Source of the DNA: BJHL01 sp040378885
GTDB lineage: Bacteria > Planctomycetota > Phycisphaerae > Phycisphaerales > UBA1924
DNA: 64,000 bases
Reading direction: 5' to 3'
Assembly: GCA_046316615.1 (NCBI GenBank)
Contig: JBKDAN010000050.1
Span: forward strand, 39,809-103,808
A program made the translations under genes and the position numbers. The number at the start of each line of letters is the position of its first letter. The stretch's first letter is position 1. Below the pieces are notes generated by a model, which ran no database searches, was not told the DNA's origin, and saw nothing but the letters and a program-made list of their open reading frames with translations. Below, piece after piece: positions 1 to 8,610 of the stretch.

Positions 1-145
1 CAGGCAAAGAGAAAGGCAAAGCAGTCTTGTCACCGCCAGCACCACCACCGATCTTGACGCCCGCCGCAACGCACAGCACGCACAGCAGCGCGACGAGGGC
101 GTAGCGAATGTCAAACCGGGAGCAACGTGTGCATGTTGTGTTCAT
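1..145 (-). CDS. Small membrane-anchored or exported protein, 3' end cut by window edge
   Basis: An ATG at 143-145 is preceded by a good ribosome binding site (AAAGGAG, 7 nt upstream), and the frame stays open to the window edge. The 48 visible residues are MNTTCTRCSRFDIRY followed by a hydrophobic stretch rich in Ala, Leu, Val and Cys (residues about 16-28) and then a Gly-rich segment, consistent with a signal anchor or type IV-like leader. It starts 12 nt after the stop of the upstream small exported protein, so the two are probably co-transcribed. No family recognised from the fragment. Confidence 0.6.
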   Translation of the reverse strand, partial: MNTTCTRCSRFDIRYALVALLCVLCVAAGVKIGGGAGGDKTALPFSLP

Positions 146-157
146 GTCGTCGCTCCT

Positions 158-472
158 TTAACGGCCCTTGGCCCCGCGAGAATCGGCCGCGAGATTGCGA
201 TAGCCGACGCCGCCCATGACTTTCTTGGTCTGATCCCAGCGGAGAGCGACCAGTTCCTGGTTGCTGCTATCAACGATGTACACGACGCTCGGTCCGCCTT
301 GGTTGGTTCGGCCTGACACCATCGTGTAGTCACCACGAGCGCGGCTCGCGTCACGAGTCGCCTCGCGCGAGCTGGGCTGTGCGGCGGCATCGGGCAGCAG
401 CAAGTAGCCGCCAACGAGCGTGTTTGCGATGAGCAACGCTGCAACCTGACGCTTTCGAGAGTTCTGCATCAT
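158..472 (-). CDS. Small exported hypothetical protein
   Basis: About 104 residues when started at the ATG pair at 467-472. The N terminus is basic (MMQNSRKRQ) followed by a hydrophobic segment (AALLIANTLVGGYLLL) and an Ala-rich site that looks like a signal peptidase cleavage region near residue 30. The mature part is short and polar, with a pattern VYIVDSSNQELVALRW suggesting a small beta-rich domain. The frame extends upstream to 556 but that extension is Arg/Gly-rich and looks non-coding. It lies between two other small membrane or exported proteins on the same strand. I do not recognise the family. Confidence 0.65.
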   Translation of the reverse strand: MMQNSRKRQVAALLIANTLVGGYLLLPDAAAQPSSREATRDASRARGDYTMVSGRTNQGGPSVVYIVDSSNQELVALRWDQTKKVMGGVGYRNLAADSRGAKGR

Positions 473-572
473 GCACTCCATGCGCACCCTCGCGCGCCCG
501 GTTCCACCAATTCCCGCCGGGGCTCGCCCAGCACGAGACGCTTGATGGCCATTCAAACCCTACACCCGTCGG

Positions 573-812
573 TCAATCTTGGTGACCGCGCTTCGCCTTG
601 ATAAGGAACGTGCCGGCGACCAACGCCACCCCGAGCGCGGCGAACAGGATCTGCATCACGAGACCAGGGGTTTCCGGCTTGCCGGGCGTGGGCGGACGCA
701 GTGTATTGGCTTCCTGAGCCAACACCGCAGCATTCATCGCAAGCACGCCCGCCAACGCGACACCACGAGCGGTCAGCGGATGACAGATACAGGCAGCCAG
801 CATCTTCTTCAT
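573..812 (-). CDS. Small membrane protein with signal peptide and C-terminal transmembrane helix
   Basis: About 79 residues from the ATG at 810-812; a TTG two codons upstream is less likely. A hydrophobic leader (residues about 15-33, ending Ala-Gln) is followed by a Pro-rich linker and a second hydrophobic helix (LFAALGVALVAGTFLI) before a basic C-terminal tail (KAKRGHQD). This layout suggests a tail-anchored, processed small membrane protein. It is divergently transcribed from the zinc-ribbon membrane protein that starts at 896, so their promoters share about 83 bp. Function unknown. Confidence 0.55.
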   Translation of the reverse strand: MKKMLAACICHPLTARGVALAGVLAMNAAVLAQEANTLRPPTPGKPETPGLVMQILFAALGVALVAGTFLIKAKRGHQD

Positions 813-895
813 GGGCAAACGGTAGGCGAACCGGACGCTTTGGTCCGTCCATCCCCGGATGGGGAGCCGTTGGCGGTGTCACCGATAGGAGAAAC

Positions 896-1702
896 GTGGA
901 CTCACGAAGCGGCCAACCTCCTCACCCAGCACGGACCCCGCAGGTTCCGAAGGATGCCCCCGCCCCAGTGCCCCCACCGCCGACGCCGGGCGGCTTCTGG
1001 GCGGCCAGCATGCCCGCGCATGCAAAGCCCGAGGAACACGCGTTCGATATCGCCCCACCCGATGCGGAAGTCGAGCGTGCCAAGCACACACGCCGCATCG
1101 CGTCCTCTCGCCTCGCCAAGCTGCAAAAGAAGGCCAAACCACGCCTTTGCGAGTTCTGTCAGTACGACATCACGGGTCTTCCAAACAACATCTGCCCCGA
1201 GTGCGGCCAGGAGAACTCCAAGGCAAGCGCCCTTCGCGCATACGACCCCCACTTCGCAGCTCTCGAAGAGGACTCGCGAGCGATCGCGCGGCGCACATAC
1301 CTCCGCCCGATCGTTCTGACCCTTGTCGGTCTTGCGCTCATGGCGACAGGGCTCGCGGTGTTTGGCCACTCATGGCAGATGTATGTGGCCTACACGATCA
1401 TCTGGATCGCACAGGTGCCCCTGGGCATGCTGGCGTTATGGATCAGCCAGCAGTTCATCGTGGAGTACGACGGCAACTGGCCGCTCACCACGCTACGCTT
1501 CGCGGCCATCTACGCGCTGGTCGGCGTGCTGCCTATCTGGATACCGGTGCCCTTTGTGCCTGCCATTCTCACCTACATCGCGTACATGGGGCTGTGCGTG
1601 ACAGAGCTCGAGGTCGAGGGCTTTGAGGCTCGCGTCATCGCCGCCGTCATGTGGGCCATGGGTGTCGGCGCGTGGCTCGCTGTGCTGTACGTCATGAGAT
1701 AA
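896..1702 (+). CDS. Zinc-ribbon multi-pass membrane protein
   Basis: About 268 residues. I chose the GTG at 896 because AGGAG lies 4 nt upstream; an ATG at 1010 is an alternative that removes a Pro-rich leader. Residues about 85-103 form a zinc ribbon (CEFCQYDITG ... CPECGQ). The C-terminal half holds four or five hydrophobic helices. A second protein with the same type of ribbon lies at 21564-22193. Such ribbons next to membrane helices are common in planctomycete genomes and are usually of unknown function, possibly metal-dependent assembly or regulation. No enzymatic motif is visible. Confidence 0.75.
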   Translation: MDSRSGQPPHPARTPQVPKDAPAPVPPPPTPGGFWAASMPAHAKPEEHAFDIAPPDAEVERAKHTRRIASSRLAKLQKKAKPRLCEFCQYDITGLPNNICPECGQENSKASALRAYDPHFAALEEDSRAIARRTYLRPIVLTLVGLALMATGLAVFGHSWQMYVAYTIIWIAQVPLGMLALWISQQFIVEYDGNWPLTTLRFAAIYALVGVLPIWIPVPFVPAILTYIAYMGLCVTELEVEGFEARVIAAVMWAMGVGAWLAVLYVMR

Positions 1703-1733
1703 GCGGACTCGTGCCCACACGCTGCACGTGGCT

Positions 1734-2210
1734 TTACCCACTCACATGGCGCGGTGGCGTGTCCTTCACCACTTGCTGGATATATGTCTGGAACTCGTCG
1801 TGGTGGATCTTCATGCTCGGATTGCTCACCATGCGCCGGAAGCTCGGCTCCGCGGCTATAGCTTGCATCCGCTTCTCCCAGCTGCGGTAATAGTCTTCGG
1901 GCAACTGTCCTTCGCGATAGCTGAACCACACGATCTCATACACCGACAATTGCATCAAGTTGAAGAAGTACTCGCGCACGTCCTTGTCCCCCGCAAGATA
2001 CTCCACGTCATGGGAGTACGTCCTCGCAAGATGCGGATCATGCACGCGCATTTCGCGAAGATGCATCTGTAACTCCACCATCTTCGTGAAGTTCGCGACG
2101 TGCTGGGCTCGGCGAAGATGGCGGAACTGATAGGCGGCAAACACCAAAGATCCCGCGACGCTTGTCGCAGTAATGCTCTGAATGACGATGGCGATTTCAG
2201 CGGTAGTCAT
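1734..2210 (-). CDS. Membrane-anchored hypothetical protein (single N-terminal helix)
   Basis: About 158 residues from the ATG at 2208-2210. An N-terminal transmembrane segment (IAIVIQSITATSVAGSLVFAAY) is followed by a soluble alpha-helical domain rich in His, Arg and aromatic residues (FRHLRRAQHVANFTKMVELQ, YREGQLPEDYYRSWEKRM). This resembles the widespread small bacterial proteins with one helix plus a cytoplasmic helical bundle (DUF6082-like in general layout), but I cannot assign a family. It is convergent with the zinc-ribbon gene and divergent from the S9 peptidase. Confidence 0.6.
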   Translation of the reverse strand: MTTAEIAIVIQSITATSVAGSLVFAAYQFRHLRRAQHVANFTKMVELQMHLREMRVHDPHLARTYSHDVEYLAGDKDVREYFFNLMQLSVYEIVWFSYREGQLPEDYYRSWEKRMQAIAAEPSFRRMVSNPSMKIHHDEFQTYIQQVVKDTPPRHVSG

Positions 2211-2380
2211 GGTGGTTTCTGGGGGACCGCCTCTGTAGCGCGGCTGTGTGCCAACAAGCATACGAACAACAGCTCGCATCTGATGCCGCCGCTCAGACGA
2301 TGTCACGCGCCCGCATCCGGCGCACGCGCGTAACCTTCCGCCCATCTCGGCGAAAGCCGACACCCTCAGGAGCACTCCGC

Positions 2381-4405
2381 ATGGCACGTCTGATCGGTCA
2401 TTCGTTGGTTGTCGCCGCCTCGCTTGTCGCGCTCGCTGGCTGCGCTCACACGCAGAAGCCCGCTTCGCACGCTCAGCCAGCCGGCGCTGTCTCTGCTTCC
2501 GGCATCACCACGCCCGGTCTCGAAGAACGCGGCCCGGGCGTGGAGAAGTTCTTCCGCATCCGCACACCCGGCGCAGCCACCATCGCGCCCGACGGCTCGC
2601 TCTACGTGCGTGACTGGCCCGCGGGAGTCTTTCAGTTGTTCCGTGTTCCCGCCGGCGCAACGCCTCCGACCGCGGCTCCGGGCACGCCCATGCAACAACT
2701 GACCAACTTCAAAGATGGTCTGTCAGGCTACAGCCTGTCGCCCGATGGCAAGCAGATGCTGGTGTTCTTCGCCGCCGGAGGCAACGAACGCACGCAGGTC
2801 TCTCTGCTGGACCTGAACAACACCGACACCGCGACCAACACCACGCCGCTGCTCGCCAACGATCAAGTGGTCTTTAGCGTCAATGCATGGCTGCATGATT
2901 CCAGCGGTTTCCTCTACACCGCAAACGACACGAGCGCGAACGACTTCCACATCTATCGCTACGACCTCGCGAGCAAGAAGAGCACCAAACTGCTCGCCAA
3001 AGAAGGAAGCTGGGCCGCCGCCGACCTCACGCGCGATGGCTCCCGCGCGCTTGTCGGTCAGTTCCGCAGCGCGAGCGATTCCACGCTGCAGGAGCTCAAC
3101 ACCAAGACCGGCGAACTGACCAACCTCGCGACATTCCTGAGCGAAGTATCCACCGCCAGCCTTAGTCCTGTCGGCTACCTGCCCGACGAAAAGGGCGTGC
3201 TCTTCACCAGCGACCACGAAGGCGATGGCATCACGCGTTTATACCTGCGCGATGCGAACGGCAACATCCGCAAGCCCCTCACCTCGCTCGACAAGTACGA
3301 GCTTGACGGCGCCAGCACCAACGACGATCGCACGCTCCTCACCGTCTCTTCGAACGAAGACGGCTACGGCGTCATGCACATCTATCGCCTGCCCAACTTC
3401 GAGCCCGTCAAGCTGCCCGAAACCCCGCGCGGCATCGTGAGCGCTGGCAGCCTTCGCGGCAACCAACTCATCTACAGCGTCAACAGCGCACGCGTGCCCG
3501 GCCTCGCTTTCGCATACACCATTCCCGACTCTGGCAAGCCCGCAGGCACGCCGCGTCAGGTCACCTTCGCCGACACGCAGGGCATCGATCTCGCTTCGCT
3601 TTCAGAGCCTCAACTCATCAAGTACAAGAGCTTTGACGGCCTGGAGATCCCTGCATTCATGTACCTGCCCAAGGACTGGAAGCCCGGCAAGCCCGTGCCC
3701 TTCGTCGTCGACTACCACGGCGGCCCCGAAGGCCAGCACCGTCCCGGCTTTGATCGCGAAGCGCAGTACCTCATCAGCGAAGGCTTCGGTCTGCTGCTCC
3801 CCAACGTGCGCGGCAGCAGTGGCTATGGCCGCAACTTCCTCATGATGGACGACTACAAGAAACGCTGGGACAGCGTGAAGGACGGCGTGTACGCCGCTCA
3901 GTGGCTCGTCGATCAGGGCTATGCCACACCGGGCAAGATCAGCTCCTACGGCGGCAGCTACGGCGGCTTCATGGCTGTCGCGACGCTGGTCGAAGACACC
4001 GAGCGTGTCGAACGTGGCGAAGCCACGCAGCGTCTGTTCGGCGCTGGCTGCAAGGTCGTCGGCATTGTCAACTTCCAGACATTCCTGCAGAACACCGCGG
4101 GCTACCGCCGCAAACTGCGCGAAGCCGAGTACGGCCCGCTCAGCGATCCCGAGTTCCTCGACAGCGTCAGCCCGTTGCTTCGCGCCAACAAGATCAACGC
4201 CCCCATGATGCTCGCCCACGGTCTGAACGACCCGCGCGTGCCCGTGGGCGAAGCGATGCAGCTTGCAGAAGCGCTCCAACGTCGCGGCTACGACCCCGAG
4301 CAAGTCTACTTCCACGACGAAGGCCACGGCTTCGCGAAGCTTGAGAACCGCCTGCTCTTCCAGAAGCGTCTGTCGCGGTTCCTCAAGAAGAACATCGGGC
4401 AGTGA
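2381..4405 (+). CDS. S9 family peptidase (dipeptidyl/acylaminoacyl peptidase type), lipoprotein
   Basis: About 674 residues. The start at 2381 has AGGAG 8 nt upstream and gives a lipoprotein signal with lipobox LAGC. The first part is a WD/PD40-type propeller (repeated SPDGKQ, LTRDGS, NDDRT patterns, roughly residues 50-400). The C-terminal alpha/beta hydrolase has the nucleophile elbow GGSYGG (Ser526), Asp in LNDPRVP and His in DEGHGF, so the catalytic triad is intact. It should act as an oligopeptidase outside the cytoplasm, anchored by lipid. A Rho-independent terminator follows at 4446. A second, distinct S9 lipoprotein lies at 60426-62753. Confidence 0.92.
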   Translation: MARLIGHSLVVAASLVALAGCAHTQKPASHAQPAGAVSASGITTPGLEERGPGVEKFFRIRTPGAATIAPDGSLYVRDWPAGVFQLFRVPAGATPPTAAPGTPMQQLTNFKDGLSGYSLSPDGKQMLVFFAAGGNERTQVSLLDLNNTDTATNTTPLLANDQVVFSVNAWLHDSSGFLYTANDTSANDFHIYRYDLASKKSTKLLAKEGSWAAADLTRDGSRALVGQFRSASDSTLQELNTKTGELTNLATFLSEVSTASLSPVGYLPDEKGVLFTSDHEGDGITRLYLRDANGNIRKPLTSLDKYELDGASTNDDRTLLTVSSNEDGYGVMHIYRLPNFEPVKLPETPRGIVSAGSLRGNQLIYSVNSARVPGLAFAYTIPDSGKPAGTPRQVTFADTQGIDLASLSEPQLIKYKSFDGLEIPAFMYLPKDWKPGKPVPFVVDYHGGPEGQHRPGFDREAQYLISEGFGLLLPNVRGSSGYGRNFLMMDDYKKRWDSVKDGVYAAQWLVDQGYATPGKISSYGGSYGGFMAVATLVEDTERVERGEATQRLFGAGCKVVGIVNFQTFLQNTAGYRRKLREAEYGPLSDPEFLDSVSPLLRANKINAPMMLAHGLNDPRVPVGEAMQLAEALQRRGYDPEQVYFHDEGHGFAKLENRLLFQKRLSRFLKKNIGQ

Positions 4406-4445
4406 ACTGGCCCTTTCAGTCACATGGCAACCGGAGTATCCCTAG

Positions 4446-4484
4446 CAGCCCCGCGGTTTCCCGCGGGGCTGTTGCCCTTTTGGC
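4446..4484 (+). terminator. Rho-independent terminator after S9 peptidase
   Basis: An 11-bp perfect stem (CAGCCCCGCGG / CCGCGGGGCTG) with a four-base loop TTTC, followed by TTGCCCTTTT. It sits 40 bp after the S9 peptidase stop. Confidence 0.8.
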
Positions 4485-4539
4485 GCACGAACGTTCCTCG
4501 CAACCCCGCTCTCGCCGGCCGGTCGCTTACCGTCAACGC

Positions 4540-5076
4540 ATGTTCGCACGCATGCTTCTCATCACGACGGGGCTCTCCGCGCTGTTCCTCACAGCCTGCT
4601 CGTCCTCAAGTTCCCCGACGACTACTGACAATGCCACACCACCGCCGAAGATTCAGGCGTGGATGAATCGGCTCACCGTCGCCCATGCATACGACCCCAA
4701 GACCGGCTTCATTGTCGCTCGCGAAACAGTGTCGCTTCCGGCCGCGCTGACGCAGCGTTCGATCGATGCAGCGATTTCGCAAGCCCGCGCCGATCAACTC
4801 GTCATTGCATTCGCCACAGCCGACCGCTGCGCGCCCTGCCAGCAGTTCAAGCACGACGCGCTCAACGACCCCGTCGTGCTCGCCCGACTTGCCGAGCCGC
4901 GTTTCGTGCCCACCCACGTGGAAGTTGATCAGTCGCCGCAACTCGCTGGCAAGTACCTGGGTACCACTTCCATTCCCATGACATACGCCCTGCGCGACGG
5001 CAAAGTCATCGCGGAACTGGGTGGACAGCGCTCCGCCCAGCAGTTGCTGGCATGGCTCGACGCTCTGCCGAAGTAG
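4540..5076 (+). CDS. Thioredoxin-like lipoprotein
   Basis: About 178 residues from the ATG at 4540, giving a lipoprotein signal (LFLTACSS lipobox). The domain contains a CAPC redox motif in the context FATADRCAPCQQFK and the later cis-Pro segment TTSIPMTYAL, both diagnostic of the thioredoxin fold, and ends with a helix (QQLLAWLDAL). It is probably a membrane-attached periplasmic thiol reductase or oxidase. It sits just after the S9 peptidase terminator and is convergent with the GH57-like gene. The frame is open further upstream, but that extension runs across the terminator and is rejected. Confidence 0.88.
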   Translation: MFARMLLITTGLSALFLTACSSSSSPTTTDNATPPPKIQAWMNRLTVAHAYDPKTGFIVARETVSLPAALTQRSIDAAISQARADQLVIAFATADRCAPCQQFKHDALNDPVVLARLAEPRFVPTHVEVDQSPQLAGKYLGTTSIPMTYALRDGKVIAELGGQRSAQQLLAWLDALPK

Positions 5077-5178
5077 CAGCATCAGACGCGACCGCTTCGC
5101 TACATCTGACAACCGCGACATGATCAAGCTTGCAGCAGATCCCCGCCGTCGAGGGACATGAGACCGATTCCCTCTCGC

Positions 5179-8100
5179 TTACGGACACTCACCACCCGCA
5201 AGCACATTGAAGAAATCCAACACGTCCTGATCCTCCGGAAAGACGCCGTTGTTGTTGAAATCAATGTCATTGCACGCGACACAGTTCGCGCCAGCGAGCA
5301 CATTGAAAAAGTCCACCGTGTCCTGATCTTCCGGGAAGACACCGTTGTTGTTGAAATCGATGTCATCGCAGCCCGGCTGCGGACAATTCGCGGGCACTGC
5401 GATCTCGCACAACCGTACAAGCGCGTACTCGTTCGCCTCGATATTGCCATTACCCACGACAGCAGCCGGCACCTGCTGCGTCGTTACGAGCGCGCCACCA
5501 TCCGCCGTGGCAAAGGTGCCCACGGCCACGCGTACAAACTCGGGCAACGGCTCGCCCGCCGCCAGGCCCAGTTCGTTCCGAACATTGATGACACCCTCAA
5601 GAACACCCGCGCTCGCCTGCTGCGTCTGGCTTGTTGTCCCTTGATCAAACCAGCCGTTGAAGTTGTTCGTGCTCTCGTTCGCCAGGAACGCGTCCCAGTT
5701 GGCGATCTGCCCGGCCTTCGCCCAGTTTGCCGCGCGCAGCGCGCCGGCAGGATCGCGCGACACGTACACAAATCGATCATTCCCGCCACTCGCGGGGTTC
5801 GTCGCCACGTACAGCATGTCACCGCGCAGCCCGGCCCACAGACTCACGCCGCCATTGCTCGCTACTAGTGTGCTCGCGGTGTCGCGCGTGCCGTCAATCG
5901 TCCACTGCTGCACCGGCTGACCGCCCGTCACCGTGTATCGCCAGTCCGCACCGCCATTGCTGTCCCACGTGTTCGCGCAATTGTTGAGCGCAAACTCCAG
6001 ACTCGTCGCGCTCTGCGGCAGCGTGATCGTCACCGTCCAATTCGCACCATTCTGCGTCAGCGGCACGCCACTCGTCACATTCGTCCACCCGTTGATGCCC
6101 CAATGCAGACAGACACTGCTGCTGCCCGCCAGCGGCCTGCCGCTGGGGTTGTATGTGATGGTGAGTTGCTGTCCTGCGACCGGCTGCGTGGGCGAGATCG
6201 CGACCGTGTTTCCGCCACCTCCCCCACCGCTGCCCACGCCGTCACCGACCCACACGTGCTGAATCGCCGACTTGGTCATATTGCCGCGCGTATCAACCGA
6301 CTCGATGTAGTAGTCGATCAGCTTGTTGCGCTGGCCTTCGATCTTCGCCCAGTACTGATCCGCGATGTACTGCGGCGTCTCAAAGAAGTTGATGCTCGGG
6401 TCGTTGTACACGTTTGCCGCAGGAAACACGCGCCGCGTCATGGGCACGCTCTGCCACGCACCAACTCCCGCGCCGCCTGCATAGGTCTCATTCTCCGTGT
6501 TGCTCAGGCTGCGCTGGCCGTCAACGTCGATGCGGTACTTGAGCGTCGTGCTCGTGATACCGGCGACGTCATACGCGAACGTCCAGACGTAGAAGTCACC
6601 GCCGCCGTTGAGGTTGGCAGCGCGTTGTTGATAGCCATACTGCGGGCCGAAATTCACACTCCCCGGGTTCCACGGATGCCGCTGCGGATACCACACGGTC
6701 GGGCCTGTCGTGTCGAGCGTGGTGTTTCCGGTGATCACCGCGTCAGCATGCTGCACCGCTTCGTTGCACGCGATCGTCGGCTTGACTTCAAAGTCCTCCG
6801 CCGTGCCGTAGTACATGTACCCGCTGTTGAGACTGCCCAGGAAGAAGTGCCACGCACGCTCCGCGCTCGTCGTCGTTGCGCTCGGATAGAGAATGCGACC
6901 AATGTCGAGCCCGCCCGCTTGCGGTCCACCCGCTCGTGTCACGATCTGTTCTGCGGTTGCAACGCGATTGTTCGCCGCCGTGATCACCGCCCAGTTGCGT
7001 GCATCCACGTGCCAGCCGTTCTCGACATCAATCGCTCCGCTCGCGTTCAGCAGCGGCCAGTTCCAGTTGATGAACTGCGGCGCGCCAAAGTCGCCATCCG
7101 CGTTCACCCAAGCGCCGTCTTCCACGTGTACGAAGTCATTCGCCGGCACGGGGTGATCCGCAAGATACTTCTCAACAACGGTCGGCACATACTGAGCGGC
7201 GTTCGCGCTGCTCGCGAGATTGGGCGTCGCTTCGCGGTAATACGAGAATCCGCCGCCCCACGCGTTGTCACCGTCGTGCGCCAGCATCACCAGTTGCGGC
7301 CGGTTCGGCGCCAGTCCGCCCGGCGCCATGCTCTGAATCGCGTCAAAACCTCCCAGCCCGATCGGCGCGTACCCATCATCCCAGCTCAGCGCCTGCATGG
7401 CGGGCACCACAATCACCTGACTGATCGCGCCCGTGTTTGGATTCACGTACCTCGCCCGCCGCGGCGTGGTTGCGAACGGCACCGCCTCCGCAGGTGAGCA
7501 CCCGCGCGAAATGCTCTTGCGGAAATACGTTCCCGCAGCCGGATTCACTTGATCCGCCTTGTTGGGCGCGTCCGTGTTGATGCCGCCGCTGCCGAAGACA
7601 ACAGGAAAGTCCGCGCACGCCCGGCTGATCTTCTCACTGCTGACGATGACCCAATCGATGCCTTCCGCATCGAGCACCTCGATCATCTTCGTGCTGAACG
7701 CCATCTCACTAGGGAACAGCCCGCGACTCTGCGGCGCGTTGGTGCCCCAAGCATCGTTGTAGATCCGACGGTAAAGCTGCAGTTCCTTCCGCAGTGTCGT
7801 CGCATCCACCAGCGGCATGAGCGGATGGTGAAACCCGAACTGCACGACATCCACGCGCGGCAGCTGCGTGCCCGCAGTCGGGTTCGTCCGCCACGCGCGA
7901 CCGTCCCGGATGCGCTGCCACCACGTGCTGTTGTACCCAAGCTGGTTTGCCGCTCCAAGACTGTTCAGGTTCTCGATGAGCCCACCTGAGAAACTGATCT
8001 GCGCGCCCCCTTCGTTCGTCCAGTCGATATCGTCGACAGCATCAATCATGCGATACTGATACCCCGCGACGCGATCAGGCAGGCTGAAGATCTCGCGCAG

Positions 8101-8310
8101 GTTGTTGGTCGGGTTAAAGGCTCCCGCGTCCTTGCGCTGAATGCTCTGCCAGACCAGTTCATACCGATCCGCACCACCAACCTGTTGATCAGGCCAGTAA
8201 ATGGGCTGCTCCATGTGCCACAGATACGTGTAGTGCACTCGCTGCTGCGCGAACGCTGAACCGGCCAACAAAGCGAGACCGCAAGGAGCGACGAAAGCAA
8301 TACCACGCAT
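5179..8310 (-). CDS. Secreted GH57-like glycoside hydrolase with starch-binding-like domain and two GC-type dockerin modules
   Basis: About 1043 residues; the ATG at 8308-8310 has GGAG upstream and gives a signal peptide ending AFAQ. Residues about 20-430 resemble GH57: an N-terminal LWHMEQPIYWPD motif (compare HQP), FPSEMAF with Glu202 at the nucleophile position, and AHDGDNAWGG with Asp346 at the acid/base position. A domain at about residues 690-790 containing CLHWGINGW resembles CBM25-type starch-binding modules. A beta-rich domain follows (about 795-970), then two CxDIDFNNNGVFPEDQD repeats ending LAGGECP. Likely an exported alpha-glucan or related polysaccharide hydrolase. The GH57 call rests on motif spacing and needs a profile search. 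Confidence 0.8.
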   Translation of the reverse strand: MRGIAFVAPCGLALLAGSAFAQQRVHYTYLWHMEQPIYWPDQQVGGADRYELVWQSIQRKDAGAFNPTNNLREIFSLPDRVAGYQYRMIDAVDDIDWTNEGGAQISFSGGLIENLNSLGAANQLGYNSTWWQRIRDGRAWRTNPTAGTQLPRVDVVQFGFHHPLMPLVDATTLRKELQLYRRIYNDAWGTNAPQSRGLFPSEMAFSTKMIEVLDAEGIDWVIVSSEKISRACADFPVVFGSGGINTDAPNKADQVNPAAGTYFRKSISRGCSPAEAVPFATTPRRARYVNPNTGAISQVIVVPAMQALSWDDGYAPIGLGGFDAIQSMAPGGLAPNRPQLVMLAHDGDNAWGGGFSYYREATPNLASSANAAQYVPTVVEKYLADHPVPANDFVHVEDGAWVNADGDFGAPQFINWNWPLLNASGAIDVENGWHVDARNWAVITAANNRVATAEQIVTRAGGPQAGGLDIGRILYPSATTTSAERAWHFFLGSLNSGYMYYGTAEDFEVKPTIACNEAVQHADAVITGNTTLDTTGPTVWYPQRHPWNPGSVNFGPQYGYQQRAANLNGGGDFYVWTFAYDVAGITSTTLKYRIDVDGQRSLSNTENETYAGGAGVGAWQSVPMTRRVFPAANVYNDPSINFFETPQYIADQYWAKIEGQRNKLIDYYIESVDTRGNMTKSAIQHVWVGDGVGSGGGGGGNTVAISPTQPVAGQQLTITYNPSGRPLAGSSSVCLHWGINGWTNVTSGVPLTQNGANWTVTITLPQSATSLEFALNNCANTWDSNGGADWRYTVTGGQPVQQWTIDGTRDTASTLVASNGGVSLWAGLRGDMLYVATNPASGGNDRFVYVSRDPAGALRAANWAKAGQIANWDAFLANESTNNFNGWFDQGTTSQTQQASAGVLEGVINVRNELGLAAGEPLPEFVRVAVGTFATADGGALVTTQQVPAAVVGNGNIEANEYALVRLCEIAVPANCPQPGCDDIDFNNNGVFPEDQDTVDFFNVLAGANCVACNDIDFNNNGVFPEDQDVLDFFNVLAGGECP

Positions 8311-8610
8311 GGAGAACTCCGAGAACATGAACGCAGCCGAATGGGCTTCACAACCCAATGATGTGTGACATTAGAAACGAAGGCCGCCGTAATTGCAAGC
8401 GGAACAACGAGCAGGTTGACCCCGCAGCGTGCCGTTCGCGGTGTACTGATGACACGACAACTGACCCAATCAGCTAGTGCTTCATCCGTCCGAAGCCACG
8501 GATGTTCACGCGACAACGAGAAAGCCGGAAAGACAAGGCCCGAGCTTTCGCTCGGGTCTTGGAGATCTCAGATCACGCACTCATCACCAGGATGAATGCC
8601 GAAGGGATCT
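8311..8610. other. Intergenic region between two dockerin genes
   Basis: 300 bp upstream of the GH57-like gene and downstream of the repeat protein gene. It holds the terminator of the upstream gene (8535-8560) and must hold the promoter of the GH57-like gene. No other coding potential seen. Confidence 0.6.
8535..8560 (-). terminator. Rho-independent terminator of the repeat/dockerin gene
   Basis: Reading the minus strand, a 7-bp CCCGAGC/GCTCGGG stem with a 4-base GAAA loop is flanked by AAGACC and CCTTGTCTTT. It lies about 55 bp after the stop of the gene at 8611-11688. The T-rich tail is interrupted, so efficiency is uncertain. Confidence 0.55.
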
